DNA from: Fischerella muscicola SAG 1427-1 = PCC 73103
Lineage (GTDB): Bacteria; Cyanobacteriota; Cyanobacteriia; Cyanobacteriales; Nostocaceae
Reading direction: 5' to 3'
NCBI RefSeq assembly: GCF_000317245.1
Contig: NZ_AJLJ01000182.1
Coordinates: 1 to 64,000, forward strand
DNA: 64,000 bases
Shown here: piece after piece, positions 45,995 through 55,433 of the stretch
Layout: each line of letters opens with the position of its first letter
Position numbering within the stretch: position 1 is the first letter of the stretch
Translations under genes and position numbers: made by a program
The notes under the pieces: model-generated
Database searches by the model: none
Seen by the model: only the letters and a program-made list of their open reading frames with translations
Told to the model about the DNA's origin: nothing

Positions 45995-47082
45995 ATACTC
46001 AATTGCCTTTTTCAGACATTAGACTTCATGGCAGAAGCCTGCAAGTAAACTGATTGAATAAACCATTATCAGTGAACAGTTATCAGTGAACAGTATTAAT
46101 AACTGATAACTGATAACTGATAACTGATAACTGATAACTGATAACTGTGACTGCTGCAAATGTTTAGAAGTTTTCATGAAGATAGGAAACTTCTATGCTG
46201 CACTATCCGTCAATTATGGTTAGGATTTTTAGGAGCTTTTCTTAATTACTAAATAGCCATACATTTAAGTTACATAAATTGTGAAAGTATCATTTATCAA
46301 TAATTCATTTGAGACATTTGGTATCGTACGAAAGACAAAAGCATCAATTAATAATCTTAAGCCATCAATTTAGAAAGGCTGATTTTTGTTTGCTGGTAAT
46401 GGGCGAAAAAATCAACCTTTCAAATTACACAAGAAGGAATGCTCAGATAAACAAGACTTTTGGCTTTTATGTAAACGTTATAAATCGCGTCTCTACATTT
46501 GGATACCTGATTCAGGAAGGCGACTCAATTACCAACAAGCGAAAAATTCAAAAAATCTTTGTGCAACACAAGTGTATATAGTTGGGATTGACTGCTATTG
46601 TTAAACTTATCCCTTTATTGTGCTGATTTTATTTGGTGCTTTCTAGATGTAAATTTACTGCCATAAAGGCACGGCAAAAGTAGGTAACATGTTAAGACGT
46701 TATGCCATTATTTGTCACTTTATGTAAGTCCAAAATCATCTGAGCAGCAAAGTGTTTTAGCAGTAATAGTAACTATGACAATTCAAGTGAAGTAAGAGAG
46801 CAAAATTATACATGAAATCCCAACTATTGAAATATCAGAGAAAAAGAATTTCTCTGTTTTACCAACTTATTAGACCATTTAACCAGCAGTTTGCTATTTA
46901 ACTTACTCATCAAAGCTAAAGATGATCACAAAGGGAACTTCAAAAAATAAATTATCCAACTCCTGCACTTGGTAAAATTTATTCCCCGTGTCCCCTATGT
47001 CCCTCAATACCATGCAATTGGATAATTTCTGATTTGGCAATCCCTAATTGTCTCTCATAAATGCGACTCAGGAGAAAGCACT
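45995..47082. other. Intergenic region before amiC1
   Basis: About 1.1 kb. It holds a heptamer array at 46099-46147 and an isolated ATCGCGTCTCTAC fragment near 46485. Small open frames between 46309 and 46604 (rightward) show no motif I recognise and have mixed composition, so I do not call them. The amiC1 promoter should lie toward the right end, with AGGAGAAAGC just before its start. Confidence 0.5.
46099..46147. repeat. Seven exact copies of heptamer ATAACTG
   Basis: An uninterrupted array of 7 x 7 bp. It is preceded by related but degenerate TTATCAGTGAACAG units. This is a short tandemly repeated repetitive sequence of the type known from heterocystous cyanobacteria; copy number is expected to vary. 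Confidence 0.9.
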
Positions 47083-49008
47083 GTGAAACTACACTGGTTG
47101 ATACCTAGTACCGTCTTAAGTATCTCCTCTGTTTTATTGTTGTCGCCTGCTGATGCAGCGAATCTAGAATCTTGGCGTTTTGATAGCAATCAAAATCGGT
47201 TAGAGATCAACACTGATGGTGCTGTACAACCTACAGCCCAACTTGTTTTCAATCCCACACGATTAGTAATTGATTTACCTGGGATCAAATTTGGACGTCC
47301 ACAGTTTGTTCAGTCGGTAGGTGGAGCGATTCGTTCTGTCCGCATTGGTCAGTTTGACCCCCAAACCACAAGAGTGGTAGTCGAACTAAGTCCTGGTTAT
47401 ACCCTCGACCCCAAACAGGTAAAATTTGAGGGTATTAGCGCCAATCGTTGGCGGGTACAATTACCCAAGCCAAAACGGGAGGAAATTGCTACCTCACCTA
47501 ACAGAAATATTTACAGTGTGGTCAAAACTGAATCTCGCACCTCAGCCAATAATAGGGAGACGGTAGCTAAAACCACAGCAGGTGCGACTCAAATTGAAGG
47601 TTTACGCGTCACAGGAGATGGCTTTTTTGTTCGTACCAGTGGTAGGAATCCAGAGGTGAAGGTAAAACGTAGTAGCGATCGCACAAACATTTACATGGAT
47701 ATCTCTGGCGCTACTATCTCACCGACGTTGGAACAGCGCAATTTACCAATTAATCGCTATGGTGTCAGCAATATCCAACTTTCTGAACTAGAAACTACAC
47801 CACCCACAGTCCGCTTGACAATGCGGGTGAACAGAAATAGCCCCGATTGGCGAGCAAGTGTGAGTAGTGCCAATGGTTTGGTAATTTTACCCAATGCTAG
47901 GATTAGTAAATTGCCCAAGGGTAATAATACTAGTATTTCTTTTGGCAATCAACAAAAACCACCACTATCCCTTAACTTTGAATCTCGTAATTCTGAGTCT
48001 CGTAATTCTGAGTCTCGTAATTCTGATAATGATAATGAACCAGCGACAATTGAATCTGTAGAATTAGCTGGTAATAACACCCAATTAATCATTAAAGCCA
48101 ATCAGTCTTTATCTGGTAATGCTGGCTGGGATAGATCCTCTTCACTTTTCCGCATCACTATTCCCAATGCTCGCTTGGATTCTAGGGTAAAAGGGCCAGA
48201 ATTAAATGCTAGTAGCCCAATTTTACGGGTACGCCTACAACAGCAAGACCCTCGTACTGTTGTGATCTTTGTTCAGCCCGCAGCAGGGGTACAAATTGGC
48301 GAACTCAACAAACCAAGTCGCCGACTTTTAGCTCTGGATTTACGACGATCATCAACTCGAGTTACACCGACCGTTGCTTTACCTCCTCTACCACGACCAA
48401 ACCCACAACCTTTATCAGAAATCCCAATTACAAATCTACCCCAACCCACGCCGTCACGTCGTGTCAGTGGAAGAGTGGTAGTCATTATAGACCCAGGACA
48501 TGGTGGTAGAGATTCCGGAGCAGTTGGTATTGGTGGAGCAAGAGAAAAGGATATTATTCTACCTATTAGCAAAAAAATAGCAGAGGTTTTGCAACAAAAT
48601 GGCGTGCAAGTTGTATTAACGCGGAGTTCTGACTACTTCGTGACTCTTCCAGGTCGAGTAAAAATGGCTGAAAGTGTTGATGCGGATGTATTTGTCAGCA
48701 TTCACGCTAATTCAGCAGGTGCAGGTCGTCCGGATGTCAGTGGCTTGGAGACGTATTATTACGATACTGGTTTAAGTCTGGCACGAATTGTCCACAGGAG
48801 CATTTTGCAAAGTGTAAACGTCAGAGACAGAGGAGTACGAAAGGCTAGATTTTATGTTCTACGGAAAAGTTCTATGCCCTCAATTTTAGTAGAAACAGGT
48901 TATATGACTGGTCGGCAGGATATGGCTAAGTTAAGAAGTGCATCTTACCGCAATCAAATGGCAGAGGCGATCGCCCGTGGTATTCTCCAGTATCTTCAAC
49001 GCAAGTAG
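47083..49008 (+). CDS. amiC1: N-acetylmuramoyl-L-alanine amidase AmiC1
   Basis: A 641-aa exported cell-wall amidase (GTG start at 47083, preceded by AGGAG). After a signal peptide ending near SPADAANL come two AMIN-type beta domains (LESWRFDSNQNRLEINTDG; GNNTQLIIKANQSLSG). A Ser/Asn repeat linker (three SRNSE units), a proline-rich linker and the zinc amidase_3 domain follow. Catalytic blocks: VVIIDPGHGGRDSGAVG, KKIAEVLQQNGVQVVLTRSS, DVFVSIHANSAGAGRPDVSG and SMPSILVETGYMTG. In Nostoc/Anabaena the tandem AmiC proteins cut septal peptidoglycan to form the nanopores used for cell-cell communication, needed for heterocyst development. First of two tandem copies. Confidence 0.93.
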   Translation: MKLHWLIPSTVLSISSVLLLSPADAANLESWRFDSNQNRLEINTDGAVQPTAQLVFNPTRLVIDLPGIKFGRPQFVQSVGGAIRSVRIGQFDPQTTRVVVELSPGYTLDPKQVKFEGISANRWRVQLPKPKREEIATSPNRNIYSVVKTESRTSANNRETVAKTTAGATQIEGLRVTGDGFFVRTSGRNPEVKVKRSSDRTNIYMDISGATISPTLEQRNLPINRYGVSNIQLSELETTPPTVRLTMRVNRNSPDWRASVSSANGLVILPNARISKLPKGNNTSISFGNQQKPPLSLNFESRNSESRNSESRNSDNDNEPATIESVELAGNNTQLIIKANQSLSGNAGWDRSSSLFRITIPNARLDSRVKGPELNASSPILRVRLQQQDPRTVVIFVQPAAGVQIGELNKPSRRLLALDLRRSSTRVTPTVALPPLPRPNPQPLSEIPITNLPQPTPSRRVSGRVVVIIDPGHGGRDSGAVGIGGAREKDIILPISKKIAEVLQQNGVQVVLTRSSDYFVTLPGRVKMAESVDADVFVSIHANSAGAGRPDVSGLETYYYDTGLSLARIVHRSILQSVNVRDRGVRKARFYVLRKSSMPSILVETGYMTGRQDMAKLRSASYRNQMAEAIARGILQYLQRK

Positions 49009-49459
49009 TTCATCAAAATATCCTTTAATGATTACCGTATTTGTGCTGAAGCTACAACATTTTTTCAGCAATTAAACTATGGTGTTTGCCAGTTTTACTC
49101 ACATGATCAATGTATAAATTACCGGAGACTACTCAATCCAAAAAACTTTTTACCAACCATATAGTTGACCAAAACTAACAACAGTAGTTAATTTAGGTTA
49201 TCTCTCTCTATATTAGGTCTCATCTACTGCTGTTAATAGACAAATTTTATTGTCATCACAGCAGTGAAAACTCAGAGAGTCTTGCTAGAATTTGACGCCA
49301 TTAGCTCTAACTTTACAAAGTATCTTTGTCTATAAAGTACAAACCAATACATTTAATGTATAAGCTAATACTTGGGCGATAACGGTGTGAGGATTTTGAA
49401 GATTAGCAAATACTTGACAAATTACGTCTCCCATAAATAGCCAATCAGGAGAAAAAATT
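49009..49459. other. Gap between amiC1 and amiC2
   Basis: About 450 bp of AT-rich DNA without a gene that I can support. Its length suggests amiC2 has its own promoter rather than depending only on read-through. GGAGAAAAAATT just before 49460 provides a Shine-Dalgarno. Confidence 0.5.
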
Positions 49460-51358
49460 GTGAAACTACACCACTGGTTGATACCTACTACTTTTTTAAG
49501 TATCTGCCTGTTATCGTCGCCTGTAAAAGCAGCGAATTTACAATCTTGGCGTTTTGATGCCAATCAAAATCGATTAGAAATTAATACTGATGGTGCTGTA
49601 CAACCCACAGCCCAACTAGTCTTTAATCCTACACGGTTGGTGATTGATTTACCTGGTGTGAAATTTGGGCGTCCACAGCTTGTCCAGTCGGTTGGTGGTG
49701 CAATTCGCGCCGTCCGTATCGGTCAGCTTGACCCCCAAACCACACGGATAGTAGTCGAACTGAATCCAGGTTATACTCTTGACCCCCAACAGGTAAAATT
49801 TGAAGGAGTTACGGCTAGTCGCTGGCAAGTACAATTACCACAGCCTCAACGACAGGAAGTTGCTACTACTGCCAGAAATATCTATAGTGTAGTGACACCA
49901 GATAACTCTAACACTCCTTCTAGTAATACTTCTAATACTTCTAATATTTCTAAGACTTCTAATACTCCTATCAATAAAAAACCTCTTCTCAGTGCAAATA
50001 CTGGCACGACCCAAATAGAAAGTTGGAGAGTGACAGGAGATGGATTTTTTGTTCGCACTAGCGGTAGCCGCCCCCAGGTAAAAGTAAATCGTAGTCAAGA
50101 CAAAAGCACTATTGATATTGATATTGCTGGCGCCACTTTATCACCAAATTTAGTAACGCAAAATGCAAGTGTAAATAGATATGGTGTTAGTAGCATCCAA
50201 TTCACTCAATTGGAAACAACACCGCCCACAGTCCGCATAAAAATGCTGGTGAATCAAAGCAGTCCTGATTGGCGGGCTAGCAGTAGTGCTATTGGTGGTT
50301 TAGTGCTATTACCTAATGGTGGAATATCTAAATTACCAGAAGGTAATTTAGCGAACAATGCCAGTTCTTCCCCCATTGCCAGCACTGATGTGGCAACAAT
50401 TCAAGCTGTGGAATTAAGTGCGACTGCCAGACAGTTAATTATAAAAGGCGATCGCAATTTAACTGCAAGTGGTGGTTGGGATAGATCCTCCGGATTGTTC
50501 CGCATTACCATTCCCAATGCCAAGCTGTCTACACCCGTCAAGGGCCCAGTAATGGATGCAAATAGTCCTATCCTGCGGGTGCGCTTGCAACAGCAAGATT
50601 CTAATACTGTTGTGGTTTACGTCCAACCTGCTTCAGGAGTGCAAATTGGGCCAGTTAATCAAATTGGTGATCAATTTGTCTCTGTGGAGCTACAACGAAA
50701 TCGTACTTCTGTTGTCTTACCTCCCCTACCACAAGCAAATCCACAACCATTACCAGTACCCAATCCCAAGAATCCTGATACTGTTGTACAATCACCTGCA
50801 CCACGTCCAACCCCAAGAGGAAAAGTAATAGTAGTAATAGATCCTGGACATGGTGGTAAAGACTCTGGTGCGCCTGGACTAGGTGGATTATTAGAAAAAG
50901 ATGTGGTTCTACCAATTGGTAAGAGAATAGCGGCTATTTTAGAGCAAAATGGCATTCAAGCAGTGTTAACGCGGGATGCGGACTTCTTTGTAGAGTTACA
51001 GGGAAGAGTAGATATCGCAGAGCGTGCTAATGCTACCCTGTTTGTCAGCGTTCACGCTAATTCCGTAGGTAAGCGTCCAGATGTGAATGGGCTAGAAGTT
51101 TATTATTACGGCAGTGGATACAATCTAGCTGAAGTTGTCCGCAAAACCATCCTGCAAAATATTTCTACGCTAAATGACCGAGGAACGCGCAAAGCCAGAT
51201 TTTATGTCCTCAGAAAAAGTTCTATGCCTTCAATTCTGGTGGAAACTGGTTACATGACTGGTCGGGAAGACAACCCCAGACTAGGAAATCCGGAATACCA
51301 AAATCGTATGGCAGAAGCGATAGCTAACGGTATACTTAGATACTTAAAATCACGATAG
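49460..51358 (+). CDS. amiC2: N-acetylmuramoyl-L-alanine amidase AmiC2
   Basis: A 632-aa paralogue of the preceding gene with the same layout: signal peptide (HHWLIPTTFLSICLLSSPVK), AMIN domains, linker, amidase_3. Catalytic blocks are VVIDPGHGGKDSGAPGLGG, KRIAAILEQNGIQAVLTRDA, TLFVSVHANSVGKRPDVNGL and SMPSILVETGYMTGREDNPR. The linker differs from AmiC1 by a run of SNTSN-type repeats (near residue 150-175) instead of SRNSE units. The AmiC2 homologue of Nostoc punctiforme drills septal nanopore arrays. It uses a GTG start at 49460. Confidence 0.93.
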   Translation: MKLHHWLIPTTFLSICLLSSPVKAANLQSWRFDANQNRLEINTDGAVQPTAQLVFNPTRLVIDLPGVKFGRPQLVQSVGGAIRAVRIGQLDPQTTRIVVELNPGYTLDPQQVKFEGVTASRWQVQLPQPQRQEVATTARNIYSVVTPDNSNTPSSNTSNTSNISKTSNTPINKKPLLSANTGTTQIESWRVTGDGFFVRTSGSRPQVKVNRSQDKSTIDIDIAGATLSPNLVTQNASVNRYGVSSIQFTQLETTPPTVRIKMLVNQSSPDWRASSSAIGGLVLLPNGGISKLPEGNLANNASSSPIASTDVATIQAVELSATARQLIIKGDRNLTASGGWDRSSGLFRITIPNAKLSTPVKGPVMDANSPILRVRLQQQDSNTVVVYVQPASGVQIGPVNQIGDQFVSVELQRNRTSVVLPPLPQANPQPLPVPNPKNPDTVVQSPAPRPTPRGKVIVVIDPGHGGKDSGAPGLGGLLEKDVVLPIGKRIAAILEQNGIQAVLTRDADFFVELQGRVDIAERANATLFVSVHANSVGKRPDVNGLEVYYYGSGYNLAEVVRKTILQNISTLNDRGTRKARFYVLRKSSMPSILVETGYMTGREDNPRLGNPEYQNRMAEAIANGILRYLKSR

Positions 51359-51453
51359 AAGTTGTAGTAAGAATAGCTATTGTTCGACCACTAACCATTA
51401 ACCTCCATAAATCCTGTATCTTTATATCGCAATATTGATATCAAAATCTGCCT

Positions 51454-52314
51454 GTGATTTCATCTTTTCAGTTTCAAGGCAACTTATACAACTTCTCCCA
51501 AGAACCACAACGCGCACCTATTGGTATCTTTGATAGTGGTGTGGGTGGACTAACGGTACTGCGACAGCTATATCGCCAACTCCCAAATGAATCAATCATT
51601 TATTTTGGCGATACAGCTCGACTTCCTTATGGGATTCGCTCCCAAGCAGAAATTCTCCAGTTTGTCCGAGAAATACTTACCTGGATGCAGCAGCAACAGG
51701 TGAAAATGGTGATTATGGCCTGCAATACCAGTTCTGCCTTAGCACTAGAGATGGTACGTGAGGAATTTACCATGCCGATTCTGGGGCTGATTCTACCAGG
51801 AGCAAAGGCTGCCGTACAACAAGGGAAGCGCATAGGTGTAATTGCTACTCCTGCAACAGCTAAGAGCAATGCCTATAAGCGTGCTATTATCGAAATAAAT
51901 CCCGATGTCCAAGTTTGGCAGGTTGGCTGCCCTGAATTTGTGCCGTTAATTGAGCAAAATCGCATCAATGAACCCTACACAGTTGAAGTGGCACGTTCCT
52001 ATTTGGAGCCTTTAGTTCAGCAGCAAATAGATAGTCTTATTTATGGCTGTACTCATTATCCTCACCTAGCACCAGTATTGCGATCGCTCCTTTCAACTTC
52101 TGTAAAGCTTATTGATCCAGCTGTGCATGTAGTTGCTGCTTGTGCTAAAGAGTTAGACTTACTAGGTCTCAAAAATACCCATCCAGCGTTGCCAACCCGT
52201 TTCGTTGTCAGTGGTTGTCCACAGCAATTTGCAGAATCCTCCACGCCGTGGTTAGGTTTTACTCCTATGGCTGAGGTTGTATGTTTTTCTGAAAGCACAG
52301 TGTCAAGTAATTAG
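51454..52314 (+). CDS. murI: Glutamate racemase
   Basis: MurI (286 aa) converts L-glutamate to D-glutamate for peptidoglycan. The two catalytic cysteines are in VIMACNTSSALAL and SLIYGCTHYPHLAP. The signature APIGIFDSGVGGLTVLRQLY opens the conserved domain near residue 21. The GTG at 51454 is the best start, since no ATG follows before the domain begins. It lies 95 bp downstream of amiC2 on the same strand, fitting a cell-wall gene group. Confidence 0.96.
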   Translation: MISSFQFQGNLYNFSQEPQRAPIGIFDSGVGGLTVLRQLYRQLPNESIIYFGDTARLPYGIRSQAEILQFVREILTWMQQQQVKMVIMACNTSSALALEMVREEFTMPILGLILPGAKAAVQQGKRIGVIATPATAKSNAYKRAIIEINPDVQVWQVGCPEFVPLIEQNRINEPYTVEVARSYLEPLVQQQIDSLIYGCTHYPHLAPVLRSLLSTSVKLIDPAVHVVAACAKELDLLGLKNTHPALPTRFVVSGCPQQFAESSTPWLGFTPMAEVVCFSESTVSSN

Positions 52315-52419
52315 TCATTAGTTATTCGTCATTGGTCAATAGTCATTTGTCAAAAGTCCATAGTCAAAAGTATTTTGCTAGTAACTCTGGACTCTGGACT
52401 CTTGACTCTTGACCTTTGA
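52315..52419. repeat. Heptamer-like repeats after murI
   Basis: Degenerate units such as GTCATTAGTTATTCGTCATT and GGACTCTGGACTCTTGACTC fill the gap between murI and the converging small membrane protein gene. Same class as the other heptamer arrays. Confidence 0.65.
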
Positions 52420-52680
52420 CTAACGTACACTACTGACCTCGGTAACATTTGATGTTACTGATAATTCTTGTGTATGATTTCCCTTATTACCTGAAGAAAC
52501 ACCATTAGAAGTTGTTTTATTTCCTGTTCGCTTTGCCAGGGCTAATAACAGGTAAATGGTGAACAAATATCCAGAAGCTAATATAAAGATCATCATAGGC
52601 ATCTTCCCGTAAATCATTTTTCTACCAGTGCCTTTGCCAAAGAAATATAAGTTGAGTAAAATTAGCAGGAATTTAGCCAT
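52420..52680 (-). CDS. Possible small membrane protein, 86 aa
   Basis: The frame encodes one or two hydrophobic helices (MAKFLLILLNLYFF; MMIFILASGYLFTIYLLLAL) followed by a polar Ser/Thr/Asn tail. It has no strong Shine-Dalgarno. It lies opposite to murI and sds. From memory a small minus-strand gene exists at the same place in Anabaena, but I cannot check this. Moderate confidence that it is real; function unknown. Confidence 0.45.
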   Translation of the reverse strand: MAKFLLILLNLYFFGKGTGRKMIYGKMPMMIFILASGYLFTIYLLLALAKRTGNKTTSNGVSSGNKGNHTQELSVTSNVTEVSSVR

Positions 52681-53541
52681 GCAAATTCTTGCTGGCTTTC
52701 ATGTCATATAGAAAATTACCGGGAGAACTTTCGTTCTTCCGAGCTATTTGATTGGTTTTACACGATTCTCTTGCAGACCACGCCTTCCACCTCAGCTGAT
52801 GATCTAATAGAAAATCAGCTGCTGCTTCAGCAGTCTACCCAGTCTGCTATGTTTAACGCTTACCTTTTAATTGCTAGGAGCGACGCCGACACACAAACAG
52901 CGTCGAGGATGTGTAAACACTCCGCTTCCTCTAAAGGAAATCCACAGCTCCCAACGTGGAGGTTAGCACATCACAGGACACAACACAAAAATCACATTTT
53001 TGGCTTGACCTGCGATTATTTATCTATGCTCACAACAGCTAAGTAAAAATACCTAAAGGCTATTTACGCTTCTGTGGTGAACATCTGGAAAAATTTAAAA
53101 TCCCTAGATTTTAGCGTAACACAATAGCCCTGATTTTTCAGGCGAGTTTTGTGCTAAATCAAAATTTTTCTAAACTCTCTACAAGAGATTTCAGAAATTT
53201 TCTTTATTAAAAAAATAATCTTTGTGTAATAGTTTATCTGTAAAAATCCATAAGTGTATTGTGGTCGTTGCTGCGTTTATTTAAAGGTTATACCGAAAAA
53301 AGATTGATTTTTTATTAAAAAACTGCGTATTTAGTGCATCTAATCGAATTATACGCAAAGTTTATTGTGTTAAATATATCAATAAAATGTTGATTTTGCT
53401 GAAAATAGTACAAGTATATTTTATTTTATTGTCCATAAAACAAGGAACTTTGTGAGGAAAACTTTGCGCTGATTCTGGGTTATCTTAAAATGAGTATAGG
53501 ATATGTAAACTTTCGTAACCTAAGCCAAAGTCCGCCAATCC
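52681..53541. other. Intergenic region upstream of sds with hairpins
   Basis: The left part (52780-52965) contains several short perfect stems: CAGCTGAT/ATCAGCTG, CTGC/GCAG, GCGACGC/GCGTCG and CCAC/GTGG. These could belong to an RNA. The rest (53050-53540) is strongly AT-rich. A plus-strand frame at 52771-53046 lacks protein-like features and I do not call it. The sds promoter should be near the right end. Confidence 0.45.
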
Positions 53542-54513
53542 ATGACCCCAGCTACCTCCCTATTTTCTCCTGTGGAAGCAGACCTGCAAATACTAGCAGA
53601 TAACCTCAAACAAATAGTTGGGAATCGTCATCCCATCCTCTGTGCAGCAGCCGAACACCTATTCGGAGCTGGGGGAAAACGTATCAGACCAGCGATTGTT
53701 CTACTGGTATCGCGGGCCACAATGCTTGATAAAGACATCACACCACGTCACCGTCGCCTAGCGGAAATCACAGAATTAATTCACACAGCTAGTTTGGTAC
53801 ACGACGATGTGATAGACGAATCGGAAATGCGACGTGGGGTACCCACAGTTCATAGTTTGTTTGGCAACAAAGTTGCCGTATTAGCAGGAGATTTTTTCTT
53901 TGCTCAAGCTTCTTGGTATTTAGCCAATCTGGATAATTTGGAGGTCGTAAAACTGCTGTCAGAGGTGATTATGGATTACGCTGTTGGGGAGACACAGCAG
54001 GCATTAAACCACTTTGATACAAGTATTTCGATAGAGACTTACCTGAAAAAAAGTTATTACAAAAGTGCTTCAATCATTGCCAACAGCTCCAAAGCAGCAG
54101 GAGTAATTAGTGAAGTATCTAAAGAAACTGCCGAATGCTTGTATGACTATGGTAGCAATCTAGGTCTAGCGTTTCAGATTGTTGATGATATTTTAGACTT
54201 CACTAGTTCAATAGATACTTTGGGTAAGCCAGCTGGATCTGATCTCAAAAGTGGTAATTTGACTGCACCAGTGTTATTCGCTTTGGAAGAAAAACCTTAC
54301 TTGGAAGTATTGATTGAACGAGAGTTTGCTCAAGAAGGTGATTTAGAGCAAGCATTAGCACTGATTCATGATAGCCAAGGTATCCAACGGGCAAGAGATT
54401 TAGCCGCTCATCATGCTAAGTTGGCAGCTACACAACTGGGTGTGCTTCTGCCCTCAGAATCACGTCAGGCATTGATCCAAATAGCTGATTACGTGTTAAG
54501 TCGGCTTTATTAA
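53542..54513 (+). CDS. sds: Solanesyl diphosphate synthase
   Basis: A 323-aa trans-prenyltransferase that lengthens isoprenoid diphosphates to the C45 chain for plastoquinone. The first aspartate-rich motif is LVHDDVIDESEMRRG; the second is FQIVDDILDFTSS. The lysine and arginine of the IPP site are in GAGGKRIRPAIV. The residues before the first motif are small or non-bulky (HTAS), consistent with a long-chain product. It is the usual polyprenyl synthase at this place near murI in Nostocales. Confidence 0.94.
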   Translation: MTPATSLFSPVEADLQILADNLKQIVGNRHPILCAAAEHLFGAGGKRIRPAIVLLVSRATMLDKDITPRHRRLAEITELIHTASLVHDDVIDESEMRRGVPTVHSLFGNKVAVLAGDFFFAQASWYLANLDNLEVVKLLSEVIMDYAVGETQQALNHFDTSISIETYLKKSYYKSASIIANSSKAAGVISEVSKETAECLYDYGSNLGLAFQIVDDILDFTSSIDTLGKPAGSDLKSGNLTAPVLFALEEKPYLEVLIEREFAQEGDLEQALALIHDSQGIQRARDLAAHHAKLAATQLGVLLPSESRQALIQIADYVLSRLY

Positions 54514-54530
54514 GGATCGGGAATTGGGCA

Positions 54531-54690
54531 TTGGGGAGCCACTGCGGTGGACGGGTTCCCAAGGACTGGAGCCGGAGCCTGTATCCGGCTAGGAAAGTCC
54601 GTCGGCATAAAGGAGACAGTACGCCCTTGCGGGTTAAGAGCTTTGTAGCACCTGTCGTCACCTGGCGTCACCTGGCGTCATTGGGAAGAG
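54531..54690. repeat. Extragenic repeat after sds
   Basis: GGGGAGCCACTGCGGTGGAC, then GGGTTCCC, GTAGCA and repeated CACCTGGCGTCA units match in order the reverse-strand repeat at 78-126, with about 90 bp of extra sequence between its halves. It also includes GGATCGGGAATTGGGCATTG-like heptamer debris. Non-coding. Confidence 0.6.
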
Positions 54691-54750
54691 ACTTGTCAAA
54701 TAATTCTCCCTTGTCTCCCCACTTTACCTCGTTCCCGGTTCCCCAATTCC

Positions 54751-55230
54751 TCAAGCAATATCTGGTGGTACTTCGCCCTTGGAACGGGGGCGATTTTTTT
54801 GTAGTTGTTGTTGAACTAAATGCTCTAAATCGCTTCGCCTGACCTCAATTCCATTTGTATTGCTCTCAGCCGTGTCAAAAAATACTATACTATCTACGGG
54901 TTCTAGCGCCAGTAGCTGAAACAATATATGGGTGACAGGTATGGGGGCAGCTATTACTTGAGGGTCAAGCCCAGCACTATAAGATGTGGGAATATCCTGT
55001 AAGGTAGGAAAAGCATAAATTACCTGCTTTTCTTCTTGTGGATTTCCACGCTTGCTTAATGTAGTTAAGACCCATTGCTCATCCAGGTTCTGAAGAATGT
55101 GGTATTGGGGATGGCGTAACTTCTGAGCGATCGCGCTCAGGGCGGGGGCAATTGCTGCGACCAGTTTGGGTGTAATACCATCTTGGGGTGCATTATCAAT
55201 TAGCGATTGGATTTGTGCTTTTAAGTCCAT
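54751..55230 (-). CDS. Uncharacterised 159-aa protein divergent from hetZ
   Basis: A soluble protein of mixed helix and strand: LVAAIAPALSAIAQKLRHPQ, HILQNLDEQWVLTTLSKRGN, VTHILFQLLALEPVDSIVFF and a basic C-terminal LEHLVQQQLQKNRPRSK. I do not recognise a characterised domain. It shares a 203-bp region with hetZ in divergent orientation. The conserved position next to hetZ suggests a possible regulatory link, but that is inference only. Confidence 0.8.
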   Translation of the reverse strand: MDLKAQIQSLIDNAPQDGITPKLVAAIAPALSAIAQKLRHPQYHILQNLDEQWVLTTLSKRGNPQEEKQVIYAFPTLQDIPTSYSAGLDPQVIAAPIPVTHILFQLLALEPVDSIVFFDTAESNTNGIEVRRSDLEHLVQQQLQKNRPRSKGEVPPDIA

Positions 55231-55363
55231 AATTACCTGTAAACGGCTTATCGGTATTGGCTATAACTTCAACGGCTGTGCAAACAATCAAACAAAAATT
55301 GGGAATTATAAAATCAGCCGCATCCTCAAGGCAAAGCTGCCTTGCGTTTAGCTTATACGTAAA

Positions 55364-55370
55364 ACCCCTC
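55364..55370 (+). promoter_or_regulatory. Possible HetR half-site upstream of hetZ
   Basis: ACCCCTC lies 64 bp before the hetZ ATG. HetR binding sites known in Anabaena (for example at hetP) contain a GAGGGGT...ACCCCTC palindrome; only one half is clearly present here, so the call is weak. Confidence 0.25.
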
Positions 55371-55433
55371 CCAATACCCGCAGTCATACAGGTTGTCAAC
55401 AAGTTTGTTAGGGTCAGTTTAGACACGAAACTT

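Noticed and set aside
46309-46604. Two overlapping frames (90 and 72 codons) before amiC1
   Set aside because: They conflict with each other, have no recognisable motif and contain a fragment of an extragenic palindrome.
52771-53046. 91-codon plus-strand frame upstream of sds
   Set aside because: It has no Shine-Dalgarno or protein-like pattern; the DNA looks structured instead.
54565-54620. AGGAAAGTCCG, resembling the RNase P RNA signature GAGGAAAGTCCGGGC
   Set aside because: The surrounding conserved regions of rnpB are absent, and the stretch belongs to an extragenic repeat also seen at 78-126.
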